Source of the DNA: Nicotiana tabacum
Lineage: Eukaryota > Streptophyta > Magnoliopsida > Solanales > Solanaceae
Length of the DNA stretch: 64,000 bases
Reading direction: 5' to 3'
NCBI RefSeq assembly: GCF_000715075.1
Contig: NC_134095.1
Span: forward strand, 64,299,990-64,363,989
The notes under the pieces: generated by a model
What the model was told of the DNA's origin: nothing
Database searches by the model: none
What the model saw: only the letters and a program-made list of their open reading frames with translations
Translations under genes and position numbers: made by a program
Shown here: positions 12,951-25,340 of the stretch, in pieces
How the letters are laid out: the number at the start of each line of letters is the position of its first letter
Numbering within the stretch: the first letter of the stretch is position 1

Positions 12951-13760
12951 AAATATACGTTCTTTCTCGAACATGCCAAGAGTTATTCCTAAGATGTCAA
13001 ACCATCGTGTAACCTTACCATGAACATATCGAGGGTGATCCCACGTCACCCTAATCCTTATAAGCCTAACGACACAATCTAACTAAAGATCCTTAATTCA
13101 ACCTTAGCCCATAAACCTTAGATTCCAATTTCCAATATATGGAATTTCCTATAAGACCCAAATCTCGCATCTACACAATGTATAAGTGTAAACAAGCCTC
13201 ACCAAGCCATAACCATAACCCAAGACACAATCACATGATATACCACATAACTCAAATACTCATAGCAATAACTTCTGACCGCAATAGTTGCTCGATAACC
13301 AACCCGACACTGGTAACAAACCTCATATGAACTAAAATATTGTTCTAAGCCTTTGTATATTACCAATGATGAAAGAAACATGTAAGAACTCTTAACCACT
13401 CATCAGATAACAAGTCATGGAGCTCTCTCTCGTCCGACAAGAACCAAGGTCAAGTCCTAAGCCGACTTCCGATATTATTCTTCCAAACATACTATAATCA
13501 AATTCTATAGTATACATTCTAGGTCCAATGACCTTACCTCATCAAGCACAACTATCCTATTGATGTGCCACACAAATACAACCGAAATTCACCACCATGC
13601 TATCGGTGCACCAATAAGCAACAATTCAAATGTACTCAAATATTGAAAATGACTCAAACGAGAGAATCGTCCCACAAGTTCAACAAGTACCACCACAACA
13701 ACAATGCTATGAGCCCATCATACATAGTAGAACCAAGACACACAAATCTAACACAAAGGA
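12951..13760 (-). mobile_element. Interior of element B, first part
   Basis: Non-coding interior of B. It aligns by eye with the minus strand of the last 0.8 kb of A's interior: TTCTCGAACATGCCAAGAGT here matches the CTGGGCACGTTCGAGGAT region of A. It is interrupted by A, and the last five bases (AAGGA) are A's target duplication. Short frames here (for example at 13565-13765) look like no known protein. Confidence 0.75.
13756..13760. repeat. Target site duplication AAGGA, left copy
   Basis: AAGGA precedes the left LTR of element A and recurs right after the right LTR at 24110-24114. Confidence 0.85.
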
Positions 13761-16700
13761 TGTAATGACCCGACCGATCATTTTGAGCAATTGCACTTCG
13801 CTTGCCAGTTCTCGGGCATGACTAACCGCATGTGATGTATTACGACTCATGTAAATCATCGGTTTTGCTTTTCAGGATAATCGAAATAGATTTGGAAGAA
13901 CAATTCTCAGTTTGGAGCTTTAAATTTGAAAGGTTTGATCAAGTTTTGAATTTTTAGTATTCGATCTCGGATTTGAATTTTTATGGTTTGGTTAGCTCTG
14001 TTGGGTGATTTTGGACTTAGGAGCACGTCCGAAGTGGAATTTGGAGGTCCGTGGAAGATTTGGGCTTGAATTGGCAAAATTGGAATTGGGCATTTTTCGG
14101 TCGGTAGTGGAAATTTTGATATCAGGATCAGAATGGAATTCCAGAAGTTGGAGTAGGTTTGTAGTGTCATTTGTGATGTGTGTGCAAAATTTCAGGTCAT
14201 TTGGATGAGGTTTGATAAGTTTCGATGTCGTTTATGAAATTTGGAAGTTTATACATCCTTAGGCTTGAATTCGATGTTGATTCAATGTTTTGATATTGTT
14301 TTGAGTGTTACGAGGGTTGGAACAAGTTTGAATGATGTTACGGGATATGTTGGAATATTTGGTTGAGGTCCCGAGGGCCCGAGGTGTGTTTCAGATGCTC
14401 AAGGGGACATATTTGGACTTAAAGAGTTAGCAGATTTTTGTTGGTTTTATATTGTAGAGGATTTGTTCAATGCGATCACCAACTTGGGTCTGCGATTGCA
14501 AAGGTCTTTGAAGTTGGCTATCACGAACGTATGGCTGAGGTCGCATTCGCGTAGTGTTGGGTCTGAGATTAGGTTGACGGTTATCACTTCGCGTTCGCGA
14601 GGTTTGTTCCGCGAACGCATAGTTCATTCAGCAGTGTTTAACGCGATCGCAAAAGGGATTATGCGATCGTGTAGGGCAATTTTAGGAGATTCTTTTCTTC
14701 CTCTTCGCGATAGTGATGGTGCTTCCGCAATTGTGATGAATGTGTATCTGGGAAGATTTAAAAGATTCAAACAAGGGTTCCGAGTTCATAACATAAAATG
14801 GAAGTGGCAGCTCGGTATAAGGCGATTCTTGAAGGAATTTTTAGAGAAGTGATTGGAGTAAGTGTTCTTCACTTAATTTTGGTTAAATTCCATGATTGTA
14901 TTTGATTTTTATCATATAAATTGGAAACTCGGGGTGAAAATTAGGGGGAAAATGGAAGCGAATTAGAGAGATGATTTTGGGGATTTAAATGTGCATTTGA
15001 TGTCGGATTTTGATGATTTTGGTATGTATAGATTCGTGGGAGGTTAAGGATTCTATTGATGTGATTTTTATCGGATTCCGAGACGTGGGCCTGGGGGTCG
15101 GGTTTGGCCAATTTCGGGATTTTGGCTTTAATTTGATAATTTTCGTGTGGGCTTTGTCCCTTTGGCGTGTATTGGTGATATGATTCTGATTTTGGATAGA
15201 TTCAAGGTGATTTGAGGCCTAGTCGAGAGGCAAGGGCATTGCGGAGTAGATTTTCGTCCGGTTTGAGGTAAGTAATGATTGTAAATATTGTCCTGAGGGT
15301 ATGAAACCCCGTATTTCACATTGTTGTGCTACTTTGAGGTGACACACATGCTAGATGACGAGCGTGGGGTCATGTACTGTTGGGAATTGTGACTTGGTCC
15401 ATCCTGTATGACTGTTAAATCGCGTATTTGATTGAAAACTGTTTGATATCATTGTGTTTTGGAAAGTATTGCTATGTTTTGGGCGGAATTCTATATTTGT
15501 GCCTCGTGCCAACTGTTTTAGACGCTTATATGGCTTTTACTACTATTCCTCAGTGTTTTGACATAATATTTGTACTCAGTCATGCTGTGTTTTACTGATT
15601 TCATAACTCTACCTTATTTACTCAGTTTTGATACTATAAATAATATTTCGGGCTGAACGCCCTATTTTACTGATAGTCCTAGTGGCTTGTGAGGTTGATG
15701 GCTGAGAGAGAGAGGCCGAGGGCCTGATTGTGAGGTTGATGACTGAGAGAGGCCGGGGGCCTGGTTGTGAGGATTTTATATTTATGGATCGAGCTGCACG
15801 CCGCAGCGATATATGGATCGGGCTGCACGCCGTAACGATATAGTACTTGGGCTATAGAAGCCCCTCCAGAGTCCACATACCCCCAGTGAGCGCAATCAAC
15901 TATATATATGGATCGGGCTGCACACCGTAGCGATATATTGATCTGGCTTTATGCCGCAACGATTATTATATGGTACCTATTGAGCATGAGTGCTGAGTGT
16001 GAGCACTGATTGATGAGAGTTGAGTCATGAGTGACCAAGAGGCTTGACCGAGGGGCAATATATACATGTATACGAGTGATGCTTTGCCTAAAGGGCTTGT
16101 TTTATGAAATTACTGTTTTCACTCATCTTTATACTGAGCCTCTATTGAAAATGTTAAACAAATGTTTTGAACAACTTTCATTGAAACTGGAATTTTTACG
16201 AGATGTTTGGAATTAAATTGCTGATTGGGTTTTGTTATTTCCATTGAGATTTTTATGTTATGTGATGTATATGAATGACCGAGGGGTTTCTCAGAAGGGT
16301 TGTTTATGATTTATTTTTGCCCGAGGGGCCAATTACGATTTTCATCACTTTCACTATAAACTACATTGAACCTCTATTGAGACTGTTAGAAAGTTATTTT
16401 TCAAAGGATTTTACTGAAAATTGGAGTTTAACGAGATGATTTGATTTGTATCATGTTCTTTTTGAAACATATTGTACCCGTTGTGGTACTATGACGTAGA
16501 TTATGTGATTTCTTACTACTTAGTCTTTATTTACTTTATTACTTACTGAGTTGGCGTACTCACGTTACTCCCTGCACCTTGTGTGCAGATTCAGTTATTT
16601 TTGAGCTTTTAGTAGTTTCCGTGTATTTTTCGGAGTTAGCAAGGTAGCTGCACGACATTCGCAGCCCTACCCTTCTCCTTCTTATTCTAGTACTTTATAT

Positions 16701-16966
16701 TTCTGACGTAATTTGTATTAAGCAGACAATGTTGAGTTGTACTTAGTGGCTCATGACTAGTAACACCAGATTCGGGCTGTGTTGATTGTATTTTTGCATT
16801 TGTTTCCACATATTTCTCTTGATAATTTAAAATGAAAGAATTGAGACTTAATCTGTTTAGAAAAAGAAAAAATTCTACAAAAGATATTCCATGTGGTTCG
16901 TGTTGTTTCGACTGGCCTTGTACTGTGATAGGCGCCATCACGACAAGGGTATTTGGGGTCATGACA
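13761..16966 (+). repeat. 5' LTR of element A
   Basis: It starts TGTAATGACCCGACCGATCA and ends GGGGTCATGACA. Inside it lie a CpG-dyad block (about 14460-14740), a 129-codon open frame at 14463-14852 that has an equal-length partner in the 3' LTR, two copies of a roughly 37-bp unit (GAGGTTGATGACTGAGAGAG, about 15690-15770), and several copies of a roughly 28-bp unit (GGATCGGGCTGCACGCCG, about 15785-15975). The open frames are explained by LTR duplication and match no protein I know. Confidence 0.88.
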
Positions 16967-16969
16967 AGT

Positions 16970-16981
16970 TGGTATCAGAGC
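16970..16981 (+). promoter_or_regulatory. Primer binding site (initiator tRNA-Met type)
   Basis: TGGTATCAGAGC lies three bases after the LTR end. This word is the standard plant retroelement PBS complementary to the 3' end of initiator methionine tRNA, where minus-strand DNA synthesis starts. Confidence 0.9.
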
Positions 16982-19900
16982 CAAGTTTACATAGGTCTCA
17001 CAATTCATGAGAAGGTTTAGTAGAGTCTCGTAGATCGGTACAGAGATGTCTGTACTTATCTTCAAGAGGCCGCAGAACTTTTAGGAAATCCCATATTCTT
17101 GAATTTTTATCGTGCATCATTGATTCAACTTGAGATGTAACTCTTTGAATATCTTCCATGCGATCGTATGTGCGCATGAGCTCTCTGTATCAGTTGTACA
17201 TCGACGGCTTGTGATTCCCTGATCAAGGGGCGAGATGTGATCTCTGTGTGTTGATGTTGGGCCAGTCTGGTGGACTTGAGGCCGGGCTCTGCTCGTATCT
17301 TGAGCACTGAGGTGTTGATTGTGTGGGCATGTGCTTTTGGATTTATATGTTCGATAGTGTCCCTATTAGGGGAAGTGATTACTAGATAGCCACGTGATGA
17401 GTATGATGTAAATGTGCGATATGTTCAAATGATTTGAATGAGACAAGAAGGGTCTGCTTGTGAGTACCAAGAACTATCTGGTGCTTGATTTCCATCGTGA
17501 TTTGATGTATAGCCCTAAGTTGTGGGTGTGTTGAAGGATTCTTTCATGTTGACTAGTTGGGAAGTGAAGTAGATTTCATGATGTGATATGAGTTTAGACT
17601 CAGGATGATTCAGTGATTGCGTGATGTTTATGACGGTGGAAGGGTATAAAAGGATGTTAGTTTGAGGCGAAACAGGTGAGTTATCTCCTGCGGGGTGTTC
17701 TGAGGTTTGTGTGACCCCTATGTTGTTGGTTGGAAGTCCTCTTTTACCAGTGAAATATATGTGTTGGAATTTGAATTTGAATCGCTTAAGAGAGTGGGCT
17801 TGACTGTTACGAGGGTGGATGCGAGATTTGCAGAATATTTGAAGTACTAGATGGTCTCTGTTGCACGAGCTTATGAGGAATCGAGTTTAATCTTACTATG
17901 GTACTATGGCAGTAATAGGGTATATGTATTATGAGTTATTGTGTGTTGTGATATATGGCTTTGAACAAGTAGGGGAGTCTGCTACTGATCAGTTGATTGC
18001 ATGGCTATATGCTATGTTGGTTACAGTTTGAGGCATACTGGTGAATTAGTTATGGCTACAGAGGTTGAGATCAAGGATGACCCAAATAAAGGAAATTTTG
18101 GGTAGGTGTTGTGTTATGCTTTATGGGTGTGTAAGAATTATGGAATGACTTGAGTTGTTATTGGTAAAGGATGTAATGTATATGGAGCAGGAATTTATTT
18201 GGTTGCATTAAGGTGGGGTTACTTTTTGCGGTGTTGGAGTGTTAATGGAGAACAAGTCATTCGATTGATTTGATCAGTCTAATTGAAATCGTAGTAGAGT
18301 GGATGACTCTCAAGAATGGTTCTAATGGATCCAAGATTTATATGTAATAATTGGAGATTTTCAGGATGTGTATTTAGCTAGAAACTGGGGTTTACATTGG
18401 AGGATGACAAGACTTGTGGCATTTCTGCATCATTATGGATTCTACATACCAGTATCAGGAAGGCAAATGTAATGGCTTTCGATTCTCAGAAGGTCTTTTT
18501 AGAGCGGGTATCTCGGTTGTGGTACTTTTGGGGGTGCTTCAGAAGAATACAATGTTTTATGAGCCTTAGGGCGGTGTGGTTTTATGCTTGAGTCTCGTGT
18601 GGCAATTCTGGGTTGAAGACTTCGGTATTATGGCAAAGAAAAGTATCAATTCGAAGGTAAATCAGAAGAAACTTGGGATAAATATGGCAGCTTAGTAGTA
18701 GGTCGGATCGGCATGATAAGGGATATGATTAGTTCTTTGGGTGCTTATGAGGTAATGAGTTTGTACAGGTATTTCGTAGCAATGCTCTTAGGTTTTGATG
18801 GCTTGCGCAGCTTGGTTAAGACAAAAGGATTCAGTCCTAATGGTTTAGTTTTGTGCAAATGGGATTCAGAGAGTTCTTGATGATTTCTACTACGATTAGA
18901 GATGTATATTTTCTACTGGCATGAGGAGTATGTGAGGTATAGTGATTTTCTTCTAGATGGGATCAACTGGAAAGTTCTTGGCTAGTTAAGTACGTAGTAG
19001 TTTGTGGCTCGGAATGGATTGTGAAGTCTTCGTATTTGGCATAAGATGTCATGGTATGTGAGGTATGTTGTGTAAGGTTACGGTTCGGTTTTGTAAGAAA
19101 GGTTATAAATTTTTGGGCAGCATGGACAGTTCAGATGACTAGATAAATAAGGTCATTGATTGGTGTGGCTTGATGAAAGTATATGTTTTAGGAAGGACGA
19201 TATGTTTGAGTTATGGATACTTCATTGGTATTGCGGCACTCTCTTGGGTGATCGATTGCTGGAGTTCAGATTTTGCCTTATGGCACAGAAAAATTTCAGG
19301 AGTATTCCTCATAGGATGACCGTGTAATCGAAGAAGTGTAGACATTCAGGCGGTGGAGTTGAGACCAGAAATGGTTATTCATAAGTTCTAATGGATTTGG
19401 AGACTAAGAGTTTTCGTGAGTAGATGGTTTCGTGGTTGTAGACTCTGAAAATGTAGCTAAGGTTAGTCATAGGGTGGTATGTGTTGTGATTCAATCACTG
19501 TGGACTTTCGGAGGGTTATTATCTGTTGTAGGTGACCAGAGTTGATTAGGGATCATTGGTAAGCCCAGTACGGATGTGTGTTCTGCACCGGGTCGGAATT
19601 GTTGACTCTAAATTGCTATTTTTGGAGGGATATGCCATTCGATCGTCATTGAGCTTATTCGTGTTCTAGAGTGATCTATGAGTTACCCATCCGTGTTGCG
19701 AGGAGTTGTGATTGTTGGTTATATGCACATATGGTGCGGTTCTATTTGGGCTTTATAGCGGAATTTAAGTAAGACAAGTATTTGGGTGTCGCATGATTGA
19801 TTGCGCATTGGATATGCTCTTTCAGATTGGTATGGCATTGTGTTACTTACTTCTCTGTGGTTATGGTGATTCATTTTTGGGTGCTAGACATCAAATAGCG

Positions 19901-20797
19901 CGTGGTTGTTGATTTTGAGTAAAGTGACTTGAGGTGTTTCATGTGGACCCGTGTTTGGATAGGATCACACGTTGCAGCGAAGTTATCTTAAGGTATGATC
20001 CTTCGGGTTAGATTCACGTGTTCTGGTTCTACGGTGTGTGATGGGTTCTTGGCATCATGTTGTGGTGGTACTGGTGAGCTCACGGTATAGCTCTCTCATT
20101 TGTTTAACTTCCAATGATTTGAGTACATTCGGATTGTTGCTTATTGGTGCACGGATTGCATGGGTTGTGGCTTTAGATTGTATTGATGTGTCATGTCACC
20201 AGAGTAGTCGTGTTGGATTAGATGAGGTCATTGGACCTAGAATGGATTCAATTTCAGCATGTTGGAAGGATAATATCGATGTTCTGCTTAGAAATTTACT
20301 ATGGTCCTTGCCAAAGAAGAAGTGGCTTCAGGAATGGTTGATTTGAGGAATGGTTATGACTTTCTGCGTGTTTCATTCATCATTGCCAGTATACAGAAGT
20401 GTTGGAAGGAGGCTTTATTTGATAAGAGGTTTATTATCGATATTTGGTTGTTTTGAGCAACTGTTGTGATTAGAAGTTATCTCTACGAGTGTTTGAGCTA
20501 TGTGGTATATCATGTAATTGCATTTGAGGCTGCAGGTATGGTTTGTTACAGCTTGTTCGGACTTATTTAGAGTATAGATGTGAGATTCTGATCTTATAGA
20601 TGATTTCGGAAATGGAAATTTGGTTCTAAGATTTATGGGCTAGGTTGGATTGTGAAATTTCAGTTATGTTGTGTTATCAGACCTATATGGGATAGAGTGA
20701 CATAGGATCACCCCGGGTATGTGCATGGTAAGGTTACACAGTGATTTGATGGTTTTCAGAACAACTCTGGGCACGTTCGAGGATGAACATATATTTA
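16982..20797 (+). mobile_element. Interior of element A, no recognisable coding capacity
   Basis: About 3.8 kb with only short open frames (longest about 100 codons, at 20038-20346). I see none of the gypsy signatures on either strand: no zinc knuckle, no DSG or DTG protease, no YVDD, no HHCC or DDE integrase. It is either a captured or derived spacer typical of LARD elements or coding sequence decayed beyond reading by eye. Its last kilobase is shared with element B. Confidence 0.7.
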
Positions 20798-20809
20798 AGT
20801 GGGGGAGGA
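20798..20809 (+). promoter_or_regulatory. Polypurine tract of element A
   Basis: AGTGGGGGAGGA abuts the 3' LTR and follows a GAGGATGAACATATATTTA context. Confidence 0.88.
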
Positions 20810-22882
20810 TATAACGACTTGATCGGTCATTTTGAGCTATTGCACTTCGCTCGCTAGTTCTCAGGCATGAATAGCCCTGTGTGATGTATTATGACTCATG
20901 TATATTGTCGGTTAAGTTTTCAGGATAATCAGAATAGATTTGGGAGAACAATTCTCAATTTGAAGCTTTAAATTTGAAAGGTTTGACCAAGTTTTAACTT
21001 CTTAGTATTCGATCTCGGATTAGGATTTTTATGATTTGGTTAGCTCTGCCGGATGATTTTGGACTTAGGAGCGCGTCCGGAATGGAATTTGGAGGTCCGT
21101 GGAAGATTTAGGCTTGAATTAGCGAAATTCGAATTTGGCATTTTCCGGTCGACAGTGGAAATTTTGATATCAGGGTCGGAATAGAATTCCGAAAGTTGGA
21201 GTAGGTTCATAGTGTTATTTATGATGTGTGTGCAAAATTTCAGGTCATTTGGATGAGGTTTGTTAAGTTTCGGCGTCGTTTGTGAAATTTGGAAGTTTAT
21301 AAATCCTTAGGCTTGAATACGATGGTGATTCGATGTTTTGAGTATTCTGAGGGTTGGAACAAGTTTGAATGATGTTACAGGATATGTTTTCATATTTGGT
21401 TGAGGTCCCGAGGGCCTCGGGTGTGTTTCGGATGCTCAATGGGACATATTTAGACTTAAAGAGTTAGCAGATTTTTGATGGTTTTATGTTGCAGAGGATT
21501 TGTTCTATGCGATCACCAACTTGGGTCTGCGATCACGATGGTCTATGAAGTTGGCTATCGCGAATGCGTGGCTGAGGTCGCATTCGCATTGTGTTGGGTC
21601 TGAGCTGAGGTTGACGGTTATTTCTTCGCATTCGCGAGTGTTGTTATGCAAATGCGTAGTTCATTCAGCACTGTTTAGAACGATCGCGAAAGGGATTATG
21701 CGATCGCATAGGACAATTTTAGGAGCATCTTTTCTTCCTCTTCGCGATCGCGATGGTGCTTTCGCGATTGTGATGAATGTGTATTTGGGTAGATTTAAAA
21801 GATTCAAACGAGGGTTCCGAGTTCATAATATAAAATGGAAGTGGGAACTCAGTATAAGGCGATTCTTGAAGGGATTTTCAGAGAAGTGATTGGGGTAAAT
21901 GTTCTTCACTTAATTTTGATTAAATTCCATGGTTGTATCTTGATTTTTATTATATAAATTGGAAATTTGGGGAGAAAATTGGGGGGTAAATGGAAGAGAA
22001 TTGGAGAGATGATTTAGGGGATTTGAATGGATATTTGATGTCGGATTTTGATGATATTGGTATGTATAAACTCGAGGGAGGATAAGGATTCTATTGATGT
22101 TATTTTTATCGGATTCCGAGACGTGGGCCTGGGGGTTGGGTTTGGCCAATTTCGGGATTTTGGGTTTAATTTGATAATTTTCGTGTGGGCTTTGTCCCTT
22201 TGGTGTGTATTGATGATATGATTCTGATTTTGGATAGATTCGAGGTGATTTGAGGCCGAGTCGAGAGGCAAGGGCATTGCGGCGTAGATTTTCGTCCGGT
22301 TTGAGGTAAGTAATGATTGTAAATATTGTCCTGAGGGTATGAAACCCCGGATTTCACATCGTTGTGCTACTTTGAGGTGACAAACACACTAAATGACGAG
22401 CGTGGGGTCATGCACCATTGGGGATTGTAACTTGGTTCGTCCCGTACGACTGTTAAGTCACGTATTTGATTGAAAACTGCTTGATATCATTGTGTTTTGG
22501 AAAGTATTGCTATGTTTTGGGCGGAATGCCATATTTGGTCCTCGTGCCAACTGATTTGGACCCTTATGGTGGGTTTTACTACTATTCCTCACTGTTTTGA
22601 CTTAATATTTGTACTCAGTCATGCCGTGTTTTACTGATTTCATAACTCAACCTTATTTACTCAGTTTTGATACTATAAATGATATTTTGGGTTGAACGAC
22701 ATGTTTTACTAATAGTCCGAGTGGCTTATGAAGTTGATGGTTGAGAGAGAGGCTGAGGCCTTGATGGTAAGGTTGATGACTGAGAGAGGCCGAGGGCCTG
22801 ATTGTGAGGTTGATGACTGAGAGAGGCCGAGGGCCTGGTTGTGAGGATTTTATATTTAATGATCGAGCTGCATGCCGTAGCG

Positions 22883-22916
<34 letters not shown>

Positions 22917-24109
22917 ATGTGTGTGTGTGTGTGGATCGGGCTACACGCCGTAGCGATATATGGATCGGGCTGCACGCTATAGCGATATGTTGGATTGGGC
23001 TGCACGTTGTAGCAATATAATGCTTGGGCTGTAGGAGCCCTTCCAAAGTCTGCTCACCCCAGTGAGCGCAGTCGACTATATATATGGATCGGGCTGCACG
23101 CTGCAGCGATATATGGATCGGGCTGCACGACGCAGCGGTTATTATATGGTACCTATTGAGCGTGAGTGCTGAGTGTGAGCGCTGATTGATGAGAGTTGAG
23201 TCATGAGTGACTGAGAGGCTTGCCCGATGGGCTATATATACATGTATACGAGTGATGCTTTGCCTGAGGGGTTTGTTTTATGAAATTACTGTTTTCACTC
23301 ATCTTTATACTGAGCCTCTATTGAAAATGTTAAACAAATGTCTTGAACAACTTTCATTGAAACTGGAATTTTTACGAGATGTTTCGAATTAAATTGCTAA
23401 TTGGGTTTTCTTATTTCCATTGAGATTTTTATGTTATGTGATGTATATGAATGACCGAGGGGTTTGTTAGAAGGGCTGTTTATGATTTATTTTTTCCCGA
23501 GGGGCTAATTACGATTTTCATCACTTTCACTATAAACTACATTGAACCTCTATTAAGACTGTTAGAAAGTTATTTTTCAAAGAAGTTTACTGAAAATTGC
23601 AGTTTAACAAGATGATTTGATTTGTATCATGTTGTTTGGAAACATATTGTACCCACTGTGGTGCTATGATGTGGATTATGTGATTTCTTACTGCTTAGTC
23701 TTTATTTACTTTTATTACTTACTGAGTTGGCGTACTCACATTACTCCCTGCACCTTGTGTGCAGATTCAGGTATTTTTGAGCTTTCAACAGCTTCCGTGT
23801 ATTTTCCGGAGTTAGCAAGGTAGATGCACGATGTTCGTAGCCCTGCACTTCTCCTTCCTATTCTAATACTTTATATTTCTGACGTAATTTGTATTAAGCA
23901 GACAATGTTGAGTTGTACTTAGTGGCTCATGACTAATGACACTAGATTCCGCGTATTTCTCTTGATAATTTAAAATGAAAGAACTGAGACTTAATTTGTT
24001 TAGAAAAAGAGTAAATTTTACAAAAGATCTTCCATGTGGTTCATGTTGTTTCGACTGTCCTAGTACTTTGATAGGCGCCATCACGACCGGGGTATTTGGG
24101 GTCATGACA
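20810..24109 (+). repeat. 3' LTR of element A
   Basis: It starts TATAACGACTTGATCGGTCA (second base changed from TG) and ends GGGGTCATGACA. It is 94 bp longer than the 5' LTR. The gain includes an (AT)n(TG)n microsatellite at about 22883-22933, a third copy of the roughly 37-bp GAGGTTGATGACTGAGAGAG unit (about 22735-22845) and extra roughly 28-bp GGATCGGGCTGCACGC units (about 22860-23135). The dyad block (about 21490-21780) keeps better dyads than the 5' copy, for example TCGCGATCGCGA and ATGCGATCGCAT. Confidence 0.88.
22883..22933. repeat. AT/TG microsatellite inside the 3' LTR of A
   Basis: An alternating AT run passes into a TG run of about 50 bp. It is absent from the matching place in the 5' LTR (near 15805), so it arose after insertion. 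Confidence 0.85.
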
Positions 24110-24114
24110 AAGGA
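24110..24114. repeat. Target site duplication AAGGA, right copy
   Basis: It matches the five bases before the 5' LTR of element A. Confidence 0.85.
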
Positions 24115-24285
24115 TCATATCCCATCATAACTTTCCTACATTGCGTGACCCTATCCAAACACCGGTCCAGATGCAACACCTCAAGCCATCATGCTCAAAA
24201 TCAAAAACTACACGCACTTCGACATCAAATACACGAAGTGTATGACCATAATCATAGAGAATCAAGTAACACAATATACCACAGC
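24115..24285 (-). mobile_element. Interior of element B, resumed after A
   Basis: B continues here. CCTATCCAAACACCGGTCC and CAACACCTCAAGCC match, on the opposite strand, GACTTGAGGTGTTTC and GTGTTTGGATAGG of A's interior near 19930. Similarity fades at about 24285. No PBS complementary word and no B-type 5' LTR edge follows, so B has lost most of its 5' half. Confidence 0.65.
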
Positions 24286-25340
24286 CCGGGGAGAACATCA
24301 TCAAAATGCCACCCTTATTACGATGCATGTGCACACAACAATGATATGCCACCCTTATTTCACCACATGCGCATATTGCCACCCTTATTTCGCTATGTGG
24401 GCAACCGGAGATAATGCCACCCTTATTTTGCCTCACGCGCACAATAATAGACAAAATCACACGGAAAAAACCGCATGCTGACACCCCCAATCAATCTGCT
24501 CAACATGCACAAAACTGCCACGGTACCACAAAAATAATAATGCCAAGTGTCACAATATCACAATAATGGTACCAAAGTTTTATCAAAGTATACGTTCACA
24601 ACTTTCAACAACCGTGCACGAGGACATAATAAATAATCATAGAAGTAGAGGAGTGTTCAATAAATAAAGCATAACTATGGCTGAGTCAATGAAATGATCA
24701 TGATCAAATAGATGTAAAATGATCTCAACAAGTTTCATATAAAGTCCATTATCATATTAAGGCATATTAATAGCCTACAGTCTATTCCGGTCAAAAATCC
24801 CCACATAGTATCCATACGTATTCACGCTCATCACATTATGTCCACATCATTTATCACATCATAAAAAACACAATTAGCACTATCACCTGAGGGATATTTT
24901 ACCCACAAAAGGTTAGGCAAGATACTTACCTCAAATATACCAAATTGGTACTTTAAAAGTCCTTTCCCACGTGAATCAACCTTCGAACGACTCGAATCTA
25001 GCCAAAATAACTTAATAATATCAATAGAAGCCATAGAAGATAAGCCCAAACAATAATTCTTAAGATCTTGGATAAAAAATGTAAAGTCAACCCAAAATGT
25101 CAACCCCTGGTTTGGACGTTGGAACCTGAAAAAACTCATAAATTCTGAACACCTATAGCAATACGAGTCCAAATATATGTTTTTCATCCAATTTCAACCT
25201 CAAATCGACCTTTAAATCATCAAATCTCACTCTCCAAAATCATTGTAAAATAATTAAGATTTACAACAAAATCAAGTAAAGATCACTTAGTCCTTCTATT
25301 ATGATGAAAAGCCCTTCAAAGATCTCCTCCAACCGAGCTC
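24286..25340 (-). mobile_element. LTR fragment (minus), related gypsy family
   Basis: The part from about 24870 resembles the LTR at 58020-58515: GGTTAGGCAAGATACTTACC, a Tyr/Phe-poor AT-rich stretch, and CTCCAACCGAGCTCCACAAC. The left part holds four imperfect copies of GCCACCCTTATTT (about 24307, 24342, 24370, 24416), each followed by a short GC-rich word. Both LTR ends are missing, and the right end is cut by a LINE. Confidence 0.55.

Larger units (their letters stand above)
13761..24109 (+). mobile_element. Element A: complete 10.3 kb coding-poor LTR retrotransposon
   Basis: This is an intact structure: two long direct repeats (3206 and 3300 bp), an initiator-Met-type primer binding site, a 3.8 kb interior, a polypurine tract and matching 5-bp target duplications. 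The interior has no open frame that resembles gag or pol, so this is a LARD-type non-autonomous element. The PBS type, the PPT and a TTCGAGGATGAACAT motif just before it recall Del/Tekay chromoviruses, which is my inference for the source of its helper enzymes. It sits in reverse orientation inside element B of the same family. In a sampled 320 bp the two LTRs differ at roughly 12% of sites, mostly C/T and G/A changes as expected from decay of methylated cytosines. Confidence 0.9.

Noticed and set aside
16031..16216. 61-codon frame in A's 5' LTR with a twin at 23207-23392
   Set aside because: Explained by LTR duplication; short, no domain.
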